Source: Haemophilus aegyptius (GTDB lineage: Bacteria; Pseudomonadota; Gammaproteobacteria; Enterobacterales; Pasteurellaceae). From it: DNA of 64,000 nucleotides. Positions 1 to 11,591 of this stretch are shown here, piece by piece. Made by a program: the position numbers and the translations under genes. The stretch spans positions 682,001 through 746,000 of the forward strand of contig NZ_LS483429.1 of the NCBI RefSeq assembly GCF_900475885.1, written 5' to 3'. The notes beneath the pieces are model-generated. The model did not search any database, was not told the origin of the DNA, and saw only the letters and a list, made by a program, of their open reading frames with translations. Each line of letters begins with the position of its first letter. The first letter of the stretch is position 1.

Positions 1-461
1 CAACTCCAATTCTTGCACCAACATAAGGTTTAATTTTATATTCAGTATCAAAATCATAAATTACAGAAATACCATAAGAATTCTTGGCTTGGAAACTACC
101 TGCATCTTTGTGATCAATTACTGTGCTAGATTTAACTTGATTCATCGGAGGAGTCGGTCCAGCAGGATCTTTTTCGATAGGTTCACTAATAAGATGTTTG
201 CCGTGACTCCATTTACGATAATGAGCATAATCTACTGCAATTCGCCAATTGCCAAAATTATAACCAATAGAAAAACGAGGATGGTTGGAATGAGTTTTGA
301 TGTATGAATAGTCTTGTAATATTTCAGGTTGATTTGGATTATGTGTCTCTATTTTTTCACGTGCGTGCACCCAATCCGCTTGCACATAAATCCCTTTTCC
401 ATTATCTTCCTTTGCTTGTACAGCAGAAGAGAAGAGAAGATTTCTCAATTCGAATATTCAT
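1..461 (-). CDS. opa: Opa-like outer membrane adhesin, partial, out of phase
   Basis: Homologue of the neisserial Opa (opacity) beta-barrel adhesins, cut by the left edge. The minus-strand frame after the signal peptide contains THSNHPRFSIGYNFG, NWRIAVDYAHYRKW and IKPYVGARIG, all close to the conserved strands of Neisseria Opa. An ATG at 461 follows a good ribosome site (GGAGG, 7 bases upstream). The leader has three TCTTC pentamers (426-440), the same tract type that phase-switches neisserial opa. With three copies, translation from this ATG stops after 19 codons (TAA at 404-402). Adding one pentamer joins it to the mature frame as MNIRIEKSSLLFSSAVQA, a near copy of the Opa signal peptide. 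The mature frame has no other start, because TGA overlaps the ATG. The gene is therefore predicted OFF as given. Confidence 0.85.
426..440 (-). repeat. Pentanucleotide phase-variation tract in opa
   Basis: Three perfect TCTTC units on the minus strand (a 16-base period-5 tract), placed in the signal-peptide codons of the Opa-like gene. Four units (or one) would restore the frame and three do not. Neisserial opa genes use the same CTCTT coding repeat at the same place; switching here is inferred from that. Confidence 0.8.
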
Positions 462-645
462 TAGGGTTCCTCCAAAGGATTTTTGTTAAAAATAAAATTT
501 TTATAGTTTTTTTTTGAAAATCGTGCTTCATTTTACTCTATTCTATAATATAAGTAAAAATGTTTTAATTAAAGCATAAAATAACAGCAAAATTTGACTG
601 ATTGGTTTTTTTATGCTTTCAATCAAACTGTATTTATAAAATAAA

Positions 646-680
646 AAGAATTGACGTAATGTTGGTTACGTCAATTCTAT
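646..680 (-). terminator. rne terminator
   Basis: Stem AGAATTGACGTAA (648-659) with its complement TTACGTCAATTCT (666-678), followed on the minus strand by TTTTTATTTTAT. It lies directly after the rne stop codon. Confidence 0.85.
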
Positions 681-692
681 TTTTATTTTTGA

Positions 693-3500
693 TTATTCTG
701 ATTTTGCGCGGGTTGGTTCAGAATAAACGTGGCTAATTGCACAATGATGTCCTGCCGCGCCTGTTCCATAGAAATAATAACGAGAATCCTGCCAAGCCCT
801 AATTGGGAAAGCCTCTGGCATTTCATCATTTGCTTTCGCTAAAGTCATCTCCGCTTTTGTATGGGGCACTGAAGAAATTGTACCTAAACGTCCATTAAAT
901 TCATAAGTGCGGACAAATTTTGATACTTTCTCAAGCGTTTCAGGTTCATCTACATTAATTGCTGGATCAATAGATTCAACAACTTCTTGAGGTTTATATG
1001 AACTTAAACGATCTAAAGATTCTTGTACTTTTTTCTGTACCGATTCATTAGCTGGTTGAGTAATAAAATCTAATGCAGGTTTTACATCAGGGGATTTTTC
1101 TTCAACGACAATTCCCATTGCTGGCGTGATAAACCCTTTTTTAGTTTTCTCTTGCTCAAGCAATTCATCCACAGATAAGAAATGATTTTCTTTTGGCAGA
1201 TTTACCGTTGAATAATCAATCCAAGCCTTGCCACTTGCCAATTCAGGCGAAACCACCGCAGCAAATAATGGCATTGGCGATTTTGGCTCTTGATTACGGC
1301 GACGACGCTGATTATTCGCTGCACGTAAATGACGTGGAGTACGACGCTGACGCTCTTGACGTTCAGAACGTTGGTTCTGATGAACGGGTTTTTCATCATT
1401 ATTTTGAACCGTAATTACATCCACTTCTGGCATTTTTTCAGTCGTGCTGAAGTTATTTTCAACAACTGTTTCATTATCTTCAACGCGCACGCGTTTACGT
1501 AAATCACGGCGTTGGCGGCGTTGAGTTACAGGCTCAGTTCTTTCTTCTTTAGTCTCAAAAACAGGTGTAGAATTTACCGCACTTTCAGCGATACTTTCTT
1601 CCACTAAGTTACGGCGCGGACGGCGTTGATTACGCTCACGGACATTACGAACCTGTTCTTCGGTTCTTTTTATTTCGTTATTTTCAGAACGTGGACGACG
1701 AGAAGGACGACGATCCTGTGAACGGCGTTGATTACGATTAGGATTGCGCGAAGTGCGGTTATTTTTCGGTTTGTTTTCTTCAGATTTAGTCGCAAATAAA
1801 CCTTTAATCTTCGCAATAATTTTAGCTAACAAAGAGGATTCATTTGATTTACGCTCAACTGGCGTTGGGGCTGCTTCTGAAATAGAAAGCGCAACTGCTG
1901 CACTTTCAACCGCCGGTTGTTCAATAACAGCTGTTGTTTCCACATTACGAGAAAGCAGTGATTCTTCAGTATTTTCATCTTGAGCGCAGTGAATTTTCGC
2001 TAAGTTATAGCTTAATTCATTTACTTCTTCGCCATCACGTAAACGGAAAACACTAAAGTGCGGTGTTTCCATTGCTTCATTTGGGGCAACAATAATATCG
2101 ACATTATGACGCTTTTCAATATTACTGATTGCTTTGCGTTTTTCGTTAAGAAGATAAGAGGCAATTTGTACTGGCACAATGGTATGCACTTGCTTGGTGT
2201 TTTCTTTTAATGCTTCTTCTTCCAGCAAACGCAAAATAGATAAAGAAAGAGATTCATTATCACGTACTTTGCCTGTTCCTTGACAACGAGGGCAAATATG
2301 GTGCGAAGATTCGCCCAATGATGGGCTTAAACGCTGACGTGACATTTCTAACAAACCAAAATGAGAAATTCGGCTAATTTGAATACGGGCGCGATCTGGA
2401 CGAACCGCATCACGAATACGATTTTCTACTTCACGTTGATGGCGAATTGGTGTCATATCAATGAAATCAATGACAACTAATCCACCTAAGTCACGTAAGC
2501 GTAATTGACGCGCGATTTCATCTGCCGCTTCAAGATTGGTATTTAATGCCGTTTCTTCAATATCGCCACCACGAGTAGAACGTGCGGAGTTAATATCAAT
2601 AGCGGTTAATGCTTCAGTTACATCAATAACGATTGAACCGCCAGAAGGTAAACGCACTTCACGTTGGAATGCGGATTCGATTTGAGATTCAATTTGATAG
2701 TGACTGAAAAGTGGTACTTCGCCTTGATAAAGTTTCACGCGATTGATGAAATCAGGACGCACAAGTTTGATATGCTCTTTCGCTTTCTCAAAAATTTTTG
2801 GGCTATCAATCAGGATCTCACCAATATCACGACGCAAATAATCGCGAATAGCGCGTACAATCACATCGCTTTCTTGATGAATTAAAAATGGAGCTGGACG
2901 ACTTTGTGAAGCTTGTTTGATCGCTTCCCAATGATGTAATAATACTTTTAAATCCCATTGTAATTCTTCTGGCGATTTTCCCACACCAGCAGTACGGACG
3001 ATTAAGCCTACACCGTCAGGCACATCTAATGAACTTAATGCCTCTTTTAGTTCAGTACGTTCATCGCCCTCAATACGGCGAGAAATTCCTCCTGCCCGTG
3101 GATTATTCGGCATAAACACCAAATAACTACCAGCAAGAGAAACAAAAGTAGTTAAGGCTGCACCTTTGTTTCCTCTTTCTTCTTTATTAACTTGAACGAT
3201 AACTTCCTGTCCTTCAGTCAAAATATCGCGAATATTCGGACGACCTTGAAAAACATAATCATCAGGAAAATATTCACGGGCAATTTCTTTTAAAGGTAAA
3301 AAACCGTGACGTTCTGCACCATAATCTACAAAAGCCGCTTCTAAGCTTGGCTCAACGCGAGTAATTTTTCCTTTGTAGATATTCGCTTTTTTTTGTTCGT
3401 GTCCCAGACTTTCAATGTCCAAGTCAAAAAGGCGTTGTCCATCGACAAGCGCAACACGCAACTCTTCTTTTTGAGTTGCATTGATTAACATTCTTTTCAT
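693..3500 (-). CDS. rne: Ribonuclease E
   Basis: Essential endoribonuclease that starts mRNA decay, matures rRNA and tRNA precursors and scaffolds the degradosome at the inner membrane. The start [10 protein letters not shown] (codon 3 of the longest frame) is the usual family N-terminus. An S1 RNA-binding domain spans about residues 35-125. The catalytic aspartates lie in [10 protein letters not shown] and VVIDFIDM near residues 300 and 345, and the zinc-link CPRCQGTG is near 400. The C-terminal half is disordered and rich in Arg/Pro (RRPRRNL, RRQRRD blocks), as expected for RNA-binding and scaffold segments. At 935 residues it is somewhat shorter than the 1061 of E. coli. It stands alone on the minus strand with its own terminator. 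Confidence 0.97.
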   Translation of the reverse strand: MKRMLINATQKEELRVALVDGQRLFDLDIESLGHEQKKANIYKGKITRVEPSLEAAFVDYGAERHGFLPLKEIAREYFPDDYVFQGRPNIRDILTEGQEVIVQVNKEERGNKGAALTTFVSLAGSYLVFMPNNPRAGGISRRIEGDERTELKEALSSLDVPDGVGLIVRTAGVGKSPEELQWDLKVLLHHWEAIKQASQSRPAPFLIHQESDVIVRAIRDYLRRDIGEILIDSPKIFEKAKEHIKLVRPDFINRVKLYQGEVPLFSHYQIESQIESAFQREVRLPSGGSIVIDVTEALTAIDINSARSTRGGDIEETALNTNLEAADEIARQLRLRDLGGLVVIDFIDMTPIRHQREVENRIRDAVRPDRARIQISRISHFGLLEMSRQRLSPSLGESSHHICPRCQGTGKVRDNESLSLSILRLLEEEALKENTKQVHTIVPVQIASYLLNEKRKAISNIEKRHNVDIIVAPNEAMETPHFSVFRLRDGEEVNELSYNLAKIHCAQDENTEESLLSRNVETTAVIEQPAVESAAVALSISEAAPTPVERKSNESSLLAKIIAKIKGLFATKSEENKPKNNRTSRNPNRNQRRSQDRRPSRRPRSENNEIKRTEEQVRNVRERNQRRPRRNLVEESIAESAVNSTPVFETKEERTEPVTQRRQRRDLRKRVRVEDNETVVENNFSTTEKMPEVDVITVQNNDEKPVHQNQRSERQERQRRTPRHLRAANNQRRRRNQEPKSPMPLFAAVVSPELASGKAWIDYSTVNLPKENHFLSVDELLEQEKTKKGFITPAMGIVVEEKSPDVKPALDFITQPANESVQKKVQESLDRLSSYKPQEVVESIDPAINVDEPETLEKVSKFVRTYEFNGRLGTISSVPHTKAEMTLAKANDEMPEAFPIRAWQDSRYYFYGTGAAGHHCAISHVYSEPTRAKSE

Positions 3501-3921
3501 TGTCAATTCTCTTATTAAATATTTAAAAAAACCTCAAAATAAACCGCACTTTGCTTCGTTATCGACCTCGTGTTTCTCGCGCCAGTCAATCTCACGACTG
3601 TATGTTGCTGGGTGCATTGATAACGTTATTAAGCATAAATATTTGCTTGATAAAACAACGCGATATTCCGCACGCGTTGCAAACGGCTGATTTATTTTAA
3701 GAAAAATGTTGATTATCAATGTCTTATGCCAATTGCTGCATTGAGTTTTCACCAACAAAACTTATCCTTTTTTACGCAAATTCTTAGGCACAAAAAGACG
3801 TTCTATTATCCATAGAAAACGATTAATTAGCAAGGCGAATTTGCGTTCATAGAGTGACGTTCATATTACGTTTATAGTGCCTTTATGATATGATTTGCAG
3901 CGATTTTCAAAAGGAAAAAAA
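3501..3921. promoter_or_regulatory. Divergent rne / rluC intergenic region with rne leader
   Basis: Gene-free 421-base gap. The rne side contains several short dyads (CAGTC/GACTG around 3581-3598, CGCG/CGCG around 3659-3676, AAGCA/TGCTT around 3632-3649). In enteric bacteria RNase E controls its own mRNA through a structured leader of about this length, so a similar role is inferred. The rluC side has a possible -10, TATGAT, at 3884-3889. No open frame here looks like a gene. Confidence 0.45.
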
Positions 3922-4890
3922 ATGACAAAACAAAATGAAAAAATCATTAATTCATCCGTAAAAATGCTGACAATTAGTGAAGATGAAAGTGGGCAACGAA
4001 TTGATAATTATTTATTAGCAAAACTCAAAGGTGTACCCAAAAGTTTAATTTATCGCATTGTGCGTAAAGGCGAAGTGCGAGTAAACAAAGGCAGAATTAA
4101 ACCAGAATATAAACTGCAAACAGGCGATGTTGTACGCATTCCACCTGTGCGTGTCGCAGAAAAAAATGATGCGCCGATTTCAAAAAATCTCAATAAAGTT
4201 GCCGCACTTGAAAACCAAATTTTGTTTGAAGATGATTGCTTGATTATTTTAAATAAACCCTCAGGAATCGCGGTGCACGGCGGAAGTGGTTTAAATTTTG
4301 GTGTGATTGAAGCCTTACGAGCATTACGCCCAGAAGCACGCTTTTTAGAACTGGTTCATCGTTTAGATCGCGATACATCAGGCATTTTATTAATTGCCAA
4401 AAAACGTTCAGCATTACGCAATTTGCACGAACAACTTCGCGTCAAAACCGTTCAAAAAGATTATTTAGCGTTAGTACGTGGGCAATGGCAATCCCATATA
4501 AAAGTTATTCAAGCCCCTCTTTTGAAAAATGAATTATCTAGCGGAGAGCGCATTGTGCGTGTCAGCGAGCAAGGAAAACCATCTGAAACCCGCTTTAGTA
4601 TTGAAGAACGCTATATAAATGCTACGCTTGTGAAGGCTTCGCCAGTCACAGGGCGAACGCATCAAATTCGCGTGCATACACAATATGCAGGGCATCCTAT
4701 CGCATTAGATGATAAATACGGCGATAAAGATTTTGATAAACAAATGAATGAATTAGGATTGAATCGTTTGTTTTTGCACGCTTTTTCAATTCGATTTGAA
4801 CACCCTAAAAATGGAGAAACACTACGTTTCAATGCGTCACTAGATCATCAAATGAAAGCAATTTTGCAAAAGTTGCGGGAAAGCAAATAG
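3922..4890 (+). CDS. rluC: 23S rRNA pseudouridine synthase RluC
   Basis: Converts uridines 955, 2504 and 2580 of 23S rRNA (E. coli numbering) to pseudouridine. An S4 RNA-binding domain covers about residues 20-80, followed by the RluA-type catalytic domain with HRLDRDTSG at about 146-154, where Asp149 is the expected nucleophile. The GRTHQIRVH motif follows. The start at 3922 (MTKQNEK) is chosen over 3895 because it has AAAGGA just upstream; it gives 322 residues, normal for the family. hfq follows after 90 bases. Confidence 0.94.
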   Translation: MTKQNEKIINSSVKMLTISEDESGQRIDNYLLAKLKGVPKSLIYRIVRKGEVRVNKGRIKPEYKLQTGDVVRIPPVRVAEKNDAPISKNLNKVAALENQILFEDDCLIILNKPSGIAVHGGSGLNFGVIEALRALRPEARFLELVHRLDRDTSGILLIAKKRSALRNLHEQLRVKTVQKDYLALVRGQWQSHIKVIQAPLLKNELSSGERIVRVSEQGKPSETRFSIEERYINATLVKASPVTGRTHQIRVHTQYAGHPIALDDKYGDKDFDKQMNELGLNRLFLHAFSIRFEHPKNGETLRFNASLDHQMKAILQKLRESK

Positions 4891-4980
4891 ACAATATTTC
4901 TGTTTATTGCTACACTTACACACGGAGACAACTCGTTTCTATCAACAAATTTCATAATAACGACAACAAAGGATAGCAAA

Positions 4981-5256
4981 ATGGCAAAAGGACAATCTTT
5001 ACAAGATCCTTATTTAAATGCGCTTCGTCGTGAACGCATTCCTGTATCAATCTACCTTGTAAACGGAATCAAACTTCAAGGTCAAATTGAATCATTCGAT
5101 CAATTCGTGATTTTATTAAAAAACACCGTGAATCAAATGGTATATAAACACGCAATTTCAACGGTTGTGCCTGCTCGTTCAGTTTCCCATCACAATAACA
5201 ATCATCATACTGCTCCAACAGAAGCAGTTGAAAACGTGGAAATTCAAGCAGAGTAA
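4981..5256 (+). CDS. hfq: RNA chaperone Hfq
   Basis: Hexameric Sm-like RNA chaperone that pairs small RNAs with mRNAs. [21 protein letters not shown] at the N-terminus and the Sm2 motif [10 protein letters not shown] are diagnostic. It has 91 residues with a short Asn/His-rich tail (HHNNNHHT), shorter than the 102 of E. coli. The ribosome site AAGGAT sits 7 bases before the ATG. The gene ends at a strong terminator built from an inverted uptake-signal pair. Confidence 0.98.
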   Translation: MAKGQSLQDPYLNALRRERIPVSIYLVNGIKLQGQIESFDQFVILLKNTVNQMVYKHAISTVVPARSVSHHNNNHHTAPTEAVENVEIQAE

Positions 5257-5290
5257 TCACAATACCATTAATGGGTAATCAATATTTATT

Positions 5291-5336
5291 AAGTGCGGTT
5301 GAAAATTCTCAGGAAATTTCAACCGCACTTTTTTTC
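5291..5336 (+). terminator. hfq terminator made of paired uptake signals
   Basis: AAGTGCGGTTGAAA (5291-5304) pairs with TTTCAACCGCACTT (5317-5330) and is followed by a run of T. Both arms are DNA uptake signals. It may also serve the convergent tyrR. Confidence 0.9.
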
Positions 5337-5352
5337 ATCTCAAATGTGAAAA

Positions 5353-6309
5353 CTACTTTCCAATTCCATATTGTTTCAATTTATTCGCAATGGCAGTATG
5401 GGAAACGCCTAAACGTTGAGCCAATTTTCTCGTGCTTGGATATTCTACATAAAATAATTTTAGGACTTGTGCTTCATAGAAACCAATAATTTCATCTAAG
5501 GTTTTATTTTCAAATTCATCCAAAGAAATCACCGCACTTTGTGGCAGAGCAAGATTTAAACTTTCGATAGTTAAATGATTATCTTGTACTAACGAACAAG
5601 CGCGATAAAGGGTGTTATAAAGCTCTCGAACATTCCCTTTCCAATCATATTTCTGCAAATAAAGAAGAAAATCTTTATCGAAAGTTGGTTTTGCAATTTT
5701 TAATTCTTCACTGATTTCCTGTAAAAAACCTTGTGCCAGTGGCTCAATATCAGCCATGCGATCTCGTAATGCAGGCACATTAATAGTGAGAACATTTAAG
5801 CGATGAAATAAATCAGCACGAACTTTACCTTGCTCAACAAGCAAATGAAGTGGAACCTGTGATGTGCAAATCACGCGCACATTTGCATAATGCTCTTTTT
5901 CTTCGCCTACTCGACGGAAAGATCCATCCGTTAAAAAACGCAATAATTTAGCCTGTAAACTTAATGAAAGTTCGGCAATGCCATCGAGTAAAACTGTCCC
6001 TTTATTCGCGTACTCAAAAAAACCGATGGTTTCACTGTCTCCGACTTTTCGACCAAACATTTCACTTTCCGCATCTTCATCAGGCAAACCCGCACAGTTT
6101 ACTGCGATAAATTTTTTATCGCGACGCAAACTCTGATAATGGCAGGCTTTCGCTAACAAATCTTTTCCACTCCCCGTTTCGCCTTGAATTAACAAAGGCA
6201 CATCAAACATAGCAAAACGTTTCGCGTTTTCTACCGCACTTTTCATGGATTCACTTTGCACAATAAAACAATCGAAAGGTTTTTTAGGATCAAATTTAGA
6301 AATCGTCAT
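5353..6309 (-). CDS. tyrR: TyrR-type regulator without N-terminal sensor domain
   Basis: Controls aromatic amino acid biosynthesis and transport genes. An AAA+ domain fills residues 15-245: Walker A GETGSGKD near 43-50, Walker B-like GTVLLDGIAEL, and an arginine-finger region. The C-terminal helix-turn-helix is TRKLAQRLGVSHTAIANKL. It has 318 residues against about 513 in E. coli: the ACT and PAS domains are missing, and the sigma-54 contact motif GAFTGA is absent (FEYANKGT is found at the equivalent place). This matches the known Haemophilus TyrR, which represses but does not activate. It is convergent with hfq. Confidence 0.9.
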   Translation of the reverse strand: MTISKFDPKKPFDCFIVQSESMKSAVENAKRFAMFDVPLLIQGETGSGKDLLAKACHYQSLRRDKKFIAVNCAGLPDEDAESEMFGRKVGDSETIGFFEYANKGTVLLDGIAELSLSLQAKLLRFLTDGSFRRVGEEKEHYANVRVICTSQVPLHLLVEQGKVRADLFHRLNVLTINVPALRDRMADIEPLAQGFLQEISEELKIAKPTFDKDFLLYLQKYDWKGNVRELYNTLYRACSLVQDNHLTIESLNLALPQSAVISLDEFENKTLDEIIGFYEAQVLKLFYVEYPSTRKLAQRLGVSHTAIANKLKQYGIGK

Positions 6310-6423
6310 ATTCAGAGAATGGGGATAATTAAGATATGGCTATGATAATTTCTTTACAACAAAGTGTAAATATTATTTTACATAAGGTAAAAATGCGACC
6401 ATTTTTGACCGCACTTTATATCG

Positions 6424-7851
6424 CTAAGGTTTTAACATTTTTTCAGCTTCACGAACACGAACAAGGAATTGTTTCCGTTCAGCTGAAGTCATACCACTGC
6501 TAGTGCCGGGTAATTTAACAGTAAGAGGATTCACTGCCCGACCGTTAATATGAAATTCATAATGTAAATGTGGGCCCGTAGAAATCCCCGTGTTACCAGA
6601 AAGTGCAATACGTTCGCCTTTTTTAACTGTTTGCCCTGCTTTTACTAGGGATTTGCTCAAATGCATATAAACAGTTTGATATTCACGCCCGTGACGCAAC
6701 ATAACATAACGTCCTGTACCGCCAGCCTGATAAGCGACTTTTTCAACTGTGCCATCTGCTGGTGCAATAACTGGTGTGCCTTGAGAAACGGAGAAATCCA
6801 CACCTTTATGCGGACGAACACGTCCTGTTACTGGATGACGACGATTTGGATTAAAAGGGGAGGATACGCGTGCTTGGCGTTGCAATGGATAACGAGCAAA
6901 ACCTTTGCCTAAGGTTTCTCCTTGCTGATTATAATAACGACCATTTGCAGCTTGCACAGCATAATAGTTTTTACCACCAGATGAAATACGTAACGCCTCA
7001 ACATTACCTTGACCAGTGAGTTTATCGCCTAAATATTCACGAGAAACTAAAATGGCAAATTGAGTTCCTTTTTTTAGTTTTCTCAAATTCACTTGCCATT
7101 GTAAGGCGTTACTAAGTTGGCTAATTTGACGCGTATCAAGACCTTGTTCTCTTAAACTACTATTTAAAGAATTTTGAATCTCGCCTTTTAATACTTCTTT
7201 TCGCCAAATACTTTTCTTTTCAATAACTTGGCGTTTAAATTTCCCATCTTCGAGACGTTCATAAATACGTTCTTCTTTTTCAGAAACCAGCCAATTTAAA
7301 TATTCCAAGTTATCATTTTTATCTAAAATCCAGTAAAATTGCTGACCTGCTTTTAAGTGGGCTAATTCGGGATCAAGCGCAAGCAACTGTTGTACTGTTA
7401 AATCATCCAAGCCAGACAGAGCCAAAACATCTTTTAACGTATCCCCTTCGGTTACCGTATAGCTAAATTGATCAGTAATTCTTATGGCTTGATCGGCTGC
7501 GTCTAATAAACCATTGAGTGCGTCTTGTGCGTCTTGAGGTAAAGTATCGAGATTATCTGAAGATAGTTTTACTTCATCAACTTCGTCATCTTTTGCTTGT
7601 AGTTCATCATCATAAGAGGTGGCATCTTCATCAGGTTGAAGTGCGGTGGAATTTTTATTTGGCGATGTATTTAACTCGTGATATTCCCCACTGTCAGAGG
7701 TGGAAAATATGGGGTTTTCTTCAGGTTTGCTTTTTATTGTAAGTAAAATGCCTGTCAAAATAAGCAAAATAGCAACAAAAAACACGCCTACTTTTATATA
7801 TGCGCGTTTTTTTCTTCTATCTCGAGCTAATTTTACATGTTGCACTGGCAT
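6424..7851 (-). CDS. mepM: Murein DD-endopeptidase, M23 family (MepM-like)
   Basis: Periplasmic peptidoglycan hydrolase expected to cut cross-links so that new murein can be inserted. One membrane anchor lies near residues 20-41. An acidic linker, a LysM/OapA-like region ([19 protein letters not shown]) and a C-terminal LytM/M23 domain follow. Zinc ligands are visible in RPHKGVDFS and in HLHYEFH. The length of 475 is normal for the YebA/MepM family. It is divergent from the zinc-uptake genes znuCB, the same neighbourhood as in enteric bacteria. Confidence 0.92.
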   Translation of the reverse strand: MPVQHVKLARDRRKKRAYIKVGVFFVAILLILTGILLTIKSKPEENPIFSTSDSGEYHELNTSPNKNSTALQPDEDATSYDDELQAKDDEVDEVKLSSDNLDTLPQDAQDALNGLLDAADQAIRITDQFSYTVTEGDTLKDVLALSGLDDLTVQQLLALDPELAHLKAGQQFYWILDKNDNLEYLNWLVSEKEERIYERLEDGKFKRQVIEKKSIWRKEVLKGEIQNSLNSSLREQGLDTRQISQLSNALQWQVNLRKLKKGTQFAILVSREYLGDKLTGQGNVEALRISSGGKNYYAVQAANGRYYNQQGETLGKGFARYPLQRQARVSSPFNPNRRHPVTGRVRPHKGVDFSVSQGTPVIAPADGTVEKVAYQAGGTGRYVMLRHGREYQTVYMHLSKSLVKAGQTVKKGERIALSGNTGISTGPHLHYEFHINGRAVNPLTVKLPGTSSGMTSAERKQFLVRVREAEKMLKP

Positions 7852-8024
7852 CCCTAAAATAAAAAAAAGTTTTCAGCATTCGGACTACAGATTATAAAGA
7901 AAATTCATTTCTACGGGAAAAGCATTATTCAAACGCTTAAATATTCGACATTAGGTAGAAAATCTTGAGAATTCTATAAAAATGCGTTATTTTCCCCAAC
8001 CATTGTTGAAAACACGGCGATTTT

Positions 8025-8831
8025 ATGAATATCACAGCCATTCGCAACGAGCAAAACCAACAACCGCTCATTCAATTAAAAAATATCAATGTGGTTTTCG
8101 CACAAAAAACCGCTCTGCAAGATATTAATTTAAATATCTATCCCAATTCTATTATTACCATTGTGGGACCAAATGGTGGCGGAAAATCAACGTTATTAAA
8201 AACCTTATTAAAACTACAAACGCCCACTTCTGGCGAAGTCATTTACAGTAAAAATGTTCGCATTGGCTATGTTCCACAAAAAATCCATTTAGATCATAGT
8301 TTACCTATTACGGTTGAGCGATTTCTTTCGCTAAAAAAAGGCATTAAAACACAAGAAATTTCCACCGCACTTGAGCAACTTTCGATTTCACATTTACGCA
8401 AAAATAATATGCAAAAACTATCTGGTGGCGAAATGCAACGCGTATTATTGGCGCGTGCAATTTTAAATAAACCAAATTTACTTGTGCTAGATGAACCCAC
8501 TCAAGGCGTAGATATTACTGGTCAGGCAGAACTTTATCAGCTCATTCATCAGACCCAACAAAAATTAAATTGTGCTGTATTGATGGTATCACACGATTTA
8601 CACATTGTGATGGCAGACAGTAAAGAAGTATTGTGTATTAACCAACATATTTGTTGTGCAGGTACGCCTGATGTTCTCTCAAATGATCCAACATTTATGC
8701 GTTTATGGGGAAATCAGATCGCACAAAATATCGGCTTTTATACCCATCATCACAATCATCATCACACTTTACACGGAGATGTGTGCGGTTGTAATTCATC
8801 AGCAGTGCATTGTCAAAATAAGGATAAATAA
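8025..8831 (+). CDS. znuC: Zinc ABC transporter ATP-binding protein ZnuC
   Basis: ATPase of the high-affinity zinc importer. Walker [10 protein letters not shown], signature LSGGEMQR and Walker B LLVLDEPT are all intact. The C-terminus is His/Cys-rich ([16 protein letters not shown]), plausible for metal handling. The stop overlaps the znuB ATG (TAATG). The binding protein znuA is not here; in Haemophilus it lies elsewhere on the chromosome. No clear Zur operator was recognised in the 173-base gap to mepM. Confidence 0.95.
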   Translation: MNITAIRNEQNQQPLIQLKNINVVFAQKTALQDINLNIYPNSIITIVGPNGGGKSTLLKTLLKLQTPTSGEVIYSKNVRIGYVPQKIHLDHSLPITVERFLSLKKGIKTQEISTALEQLSISHLRKNNMQKLSGGEMQRVLLARAILNKPNLLVLDEPTQGVDITGQAELYQLIHQTQQKLNCAVLMVSHDLHIVMADSKEVLCINQHICCAGTPDVLSNDPTFMRLWGNQIAQNIGFYTHHHNHHHTLHGDVCGCNSSAVHCQNKDK

Positions 8832-9616
8832 TGTTTGAAATTTTATTTCCTGCCCTTTTAACAGGCATTTTGCTTTCACTTATTACCGCGCCACTTGGCG
8901 TATTTGTAGTGTGGCGGAAAATGGCTTATTTTGGAGACACACTTTCTCACTCTGCCTTGCTTGGCGTGGCGTTAGGTATTTTCTTACAAGTCAATCCTTA
9001 CATTGCGATTGTGGTGCTGACCTTAATTCTTGCTATCGCAATGGTGTGGTTAGAAAGCAATACGCAATTTTCTATTGATACCTTGCTCGGCATTATCGCC
9101 CATAGCTGTTTATCTCTCGGCGTTGTGACAGTAGGATTATTACGGAATGTACGGGTAGATTTAATGAATTATTTATTTGGGGATTTGCTCGCAATTAATT
9201 ATACCGATTTAATTTATATTGGCATTGGCGTGATAATTGTGCTTTCAACATTAATTTACTTTTGGCAATCCTTACTTTCCACCACCGTATCGCCAGAACT
9301 CGCGCAAGTTGAAGGCATTAATATCAAAAAAATGCGTTTTATTTTAATGATATTAACCGCATTGACTATTGCCTTGAGTATGAAATTTGTCGGTGCATTA
9401 ATAATCACATCCTTATTAATAATCCCTGCGGCAACCGCTCGTCGCTTTGCGAGAACGCCAGAATCTATGGTGGGCTGGGCGATTGTAGTCAGTATGTTGT
9501 CAATTATAGCTGGGCTAATCTTATCAGCCTTTTATGATACCGCTGCTGGGCCTTCCGTTGTGATTTGTTCAGCGTTTTTATTTGTCTTATCACTCTTCAA
9601 AAAAGAGCGATTATAA
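8831..9616 (+). CDS. znuB: Zinc ABC transporter permease ZnuB
   Basis: Inner-membrane permease of the ABC-3 (metal) family, 261 residues with about seven to eight hydrophobic segments. [21 protein letters not shown] near residue 25 is the family signature. It is translationally coupled to znuC, so the two make one zinc-uptake operon. Confidence 0.95.
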   Translation: MFEILFPALLTGILLSLITAPLGVFVVWRKMAYFGDTLSHSALLGVALGIFLQVNPYIAIVVLTLILAIAMVWLESNTQFSIDTLLGIIAHSCLSLGVVTVGLLRNVRVDLMNYLFGDLLAINYTDLIYIGIGVIIVLSTLIYFWQSLLSTTVSPELAQVEGINIKKMRFILMILTALTIALSMKFVGALIITSLLIIPAATARRFARTPESMVGWAIVVSMLSIIAGLILSAFYDTAAGPSVVICSAFLFVLSLFKKERL

Positions 9617-9704
9617 GTTTGCCCAACCAGTGAAAACCATTTGCGCCCCAGTTTAATTCTTGATAAAGTGCGGTCGATTTTTACGGTCTTTTTAGGATAA
9701 CAAA

Positions 9705-10652
9705 ATGAACCAAGAATATTTAGATTTTGAATTGCCGATTGCCGAATTAGAAGCAAAAATTGAAGCATTATGCTCAGCATCGGATGATAAAGTTGATTTA
9801 ACTGATGAAATCAAACGCTTACAAAAGAAAAGTAACGAACTCACTAAAAAAACCTTTGCTAACCTTGATGCTTGGCAAGTTTCACGTATGGCACGTCATC
9901 CAAACCGTCCTTATACATTAGATTATATCGAACATATTTTTACGGAATTTGAAGAACTTGCTGGCGATCGTGCTTTTGCTGATGATAAAGCGATTGTTGG
10001 TGGCTTGGCGCGTTTAGATGGTCGCCCAGTGATGGTGATTGGTCATCAAAAAGGTCGTTCCGTAAAAGAAAAAGTACAACGCAATTTTGGTATGCCTGCA
10101 CCTGAAGGCTATCGCAAAGCGTTACGTTTAATGGAAATGGCTGAACGTTTTAAATTGCCAATTATTACATTTATTGACACACCAGGGGCTTATCCAGGTA
10201 TTGGCGCAGAAGAACGTGGTCAAGCGGAAGCTATTGCTCGCAACTTACGCGAAATGGCACAACTTACCGTTCCCGTTATTTGTACTGTTATCGGTGAAGG
10301 CGGTTCGGGCGGTGCGTTAGCTATTGGCGTGGGCGATAAAGTGAATATGTTGCAGTATTCCACTTATTCTGTTATCTCGCCTGAAGGCTGTGCTTCTATT
10401 CTTTGGAAAAGTGCGGAAAAAGCATCGACTGCAGCGGAAGTAATGGGATTAACCGCAAGCCGTTTAAAAGAATTAAATCTTATCGATGGCATTGTGCAAG
10501 AACCTTTAGGTGGTGCACATCGTAATTATCTAGAAATAGCTGAAAACTTAAAACTTCGTTTAAAAGAAGATTTAGCAGAGCTTGACGGACTAAGCAAAGA
10601 AGAATTATTAAATAGACGCTATGAACGTTTAATGTCTTACGGTTATTGCTAA
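9705..10652 (+). CDS. accA: Acetyl-CoA carboxylase carboxyltransferase subunit alpha
   Basis: Transfers carboxyl from carboxybiotin to acetyl-CoA with AccD, the first committed step of fatty acid synthesis. An N-terminal coiled-coil is followed by the crotonase-like core with [15 protein letters not shown] and [15 protein letters not shown], which form the oxyanion holes. It has 315 residues, normal length. The ribosome site TAGGAT precedes the ATG. A strong hairpin with a T run follows at 10664-10693. Confidence 0.97.
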   Translation: MNQEYLDFELPIAELEAKIEALCSASDDKVDLTDEIKRLQKKSNELTKKTFANLDAWQVSRMARHPNRPYTLDYIEHIFTEFEELAGDRAFADDKAIVGGLARLDGRPVMVIGHQKGRSVKEKVQRNFGMPAPEGYRKALRLMEMAERFKLPIITFIDTPGAYPGIGAEERGQAEAIARNLREMAQLTVPVICTVIGEGGSGGALAIGVGDKVNMLQYSTYSVISPEGCASILWKSAEKASTAAEVMGLTASRLKELNLIDGIVQEPLGGAHRNYLEIAENLKLRLKEDLAELDGLSKEELLNRRYERLMSYGYC

Positions 10653-10663
10653 CTAATATTCTA

Positions 10664-10693
10664 AAAGAGCGGTGATTTTTGCCGCTCTTTTTT
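10664..10693 (+). terminator. accA terminator
   Basis: AAAGAGCGG (10664-10672) pairs with CCGCTCTTT (10682-10690), followed by TTT. Confidence 0.85.
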
Positions 10694-10724
10694 GATCTAA
10701 ATATACAACAAAGGAGAAAACACA

Positions 10725-11591
10725 ATGAAAAACGTACTTTCAATCCAATCCCACGTGGTCTATGGTTTTGCAGGTAACAAATCTGCGACTTTTCCAATGC
10801 AGTTATTAGGCGTAGATGTATGGGCATTAAATACCGTTCAATTTTCTAATCATACTCAATACGGAAAATGGACGGGCATGATCATTCCTCAAGAACAAAT
10901 CCGAGAAATTGTAACTGGACTCGATAATATTGAAAAACTACAAGAATGTGATGCCTTGTTATCTGGTTACTTAGGTTCTGCGGAACAAGTCGATCAAATT
11001 CTTTTTGCTTTAGAGCAAATCAAACTGCGTAATCCAAATGCGCTTTATTTATGCGACCCTGTAATGCCACATCCGAAAAAAAGCTGCGTAGTTGCCAATG
11101 GTGTTTGCGAAGCACTTATTGAAAAAGCGATTCCAGTGGCAGACATTATGACGCCAAACTTGCATGAATTACGTCAGCTCACTGAATTCCCAATTAATAC
11201 CTTTGATGATGTGTTAAAAGCAGTGAATGCGTTAATTGCAAAAGGCGTGAAGAAAGTCCTTGTTAAACATTTAGGCAGTGCAGGTAAAATCAACGATCCT
11301 GATACATTTGAAATTATTATGGCAACCCCAGAGGGTGTTTGGCATTTAAGCCGTCCACTTTATCAATTCAATTTTGAACCAGTGGGCGTGGGCGATTTAA
11401 TTGCAGGGACATTCTTAGCAAATTTACTCAATGGAAAATCTGATGTAGAAGCCTTTGAAGCGATGAATAATGAAGTAGCAGGCGTAATGAAAACCACCTT
11501 TGAACTAGGTTCTTACGAATTACAAACCATTGCCGCACGTTTTGAAATTCTCAATCCAAGCAGCAATTATAAAGCTGAAAAAGTTGCCTAA
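10725..11591 (+). CDS. pdxY: Pyridoxal kinase PdxY
   Basis: Phosphorylates pyridoxal for vitamin B6 salvage in the cytoplasm. Ribokinase-like fold: N-terminal [16 protein letters not shown], the DPVMPHP segment, and the C-terminal anion-hole [14 protein letters not shown] with the catalytic Asp. 288 residues, full length. The ribosome site AAAGGAG is strong. The stop overlaps the tilS start (TAATG). Confidence 0.93.
   Translation: MKNVLSIQSHVVYGFAGNKSATFPMQLLGVDVWALNTVQFSNHTQYGKWTGMIIPQEQIREIVTGLDNIEKLQECDALLSGYLGSAEQVDQILFALEQIKLRNPNALYLCDPVMPHPKKSCVVANGVCEALIEKAIPVADIMTPNLHELRQLTEFPINTFDDVLKAVNALIAKGVKKVLVKHLGSAGKINDPDTFEIIMATPEGVWHLSRPLYQFNFEPVGVGDLIAGTFLANLLNGKSDVEAFEAMNNEVAGVMKTTFELGSYELQTIAARFEILNPSSNYKAEKVA

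Noticed and set aside
7852..8024. Zur operator before znuC
   Set aside because: No clear dyad similar to known Zur sites was found, although zinc control is likely on functional grounds.
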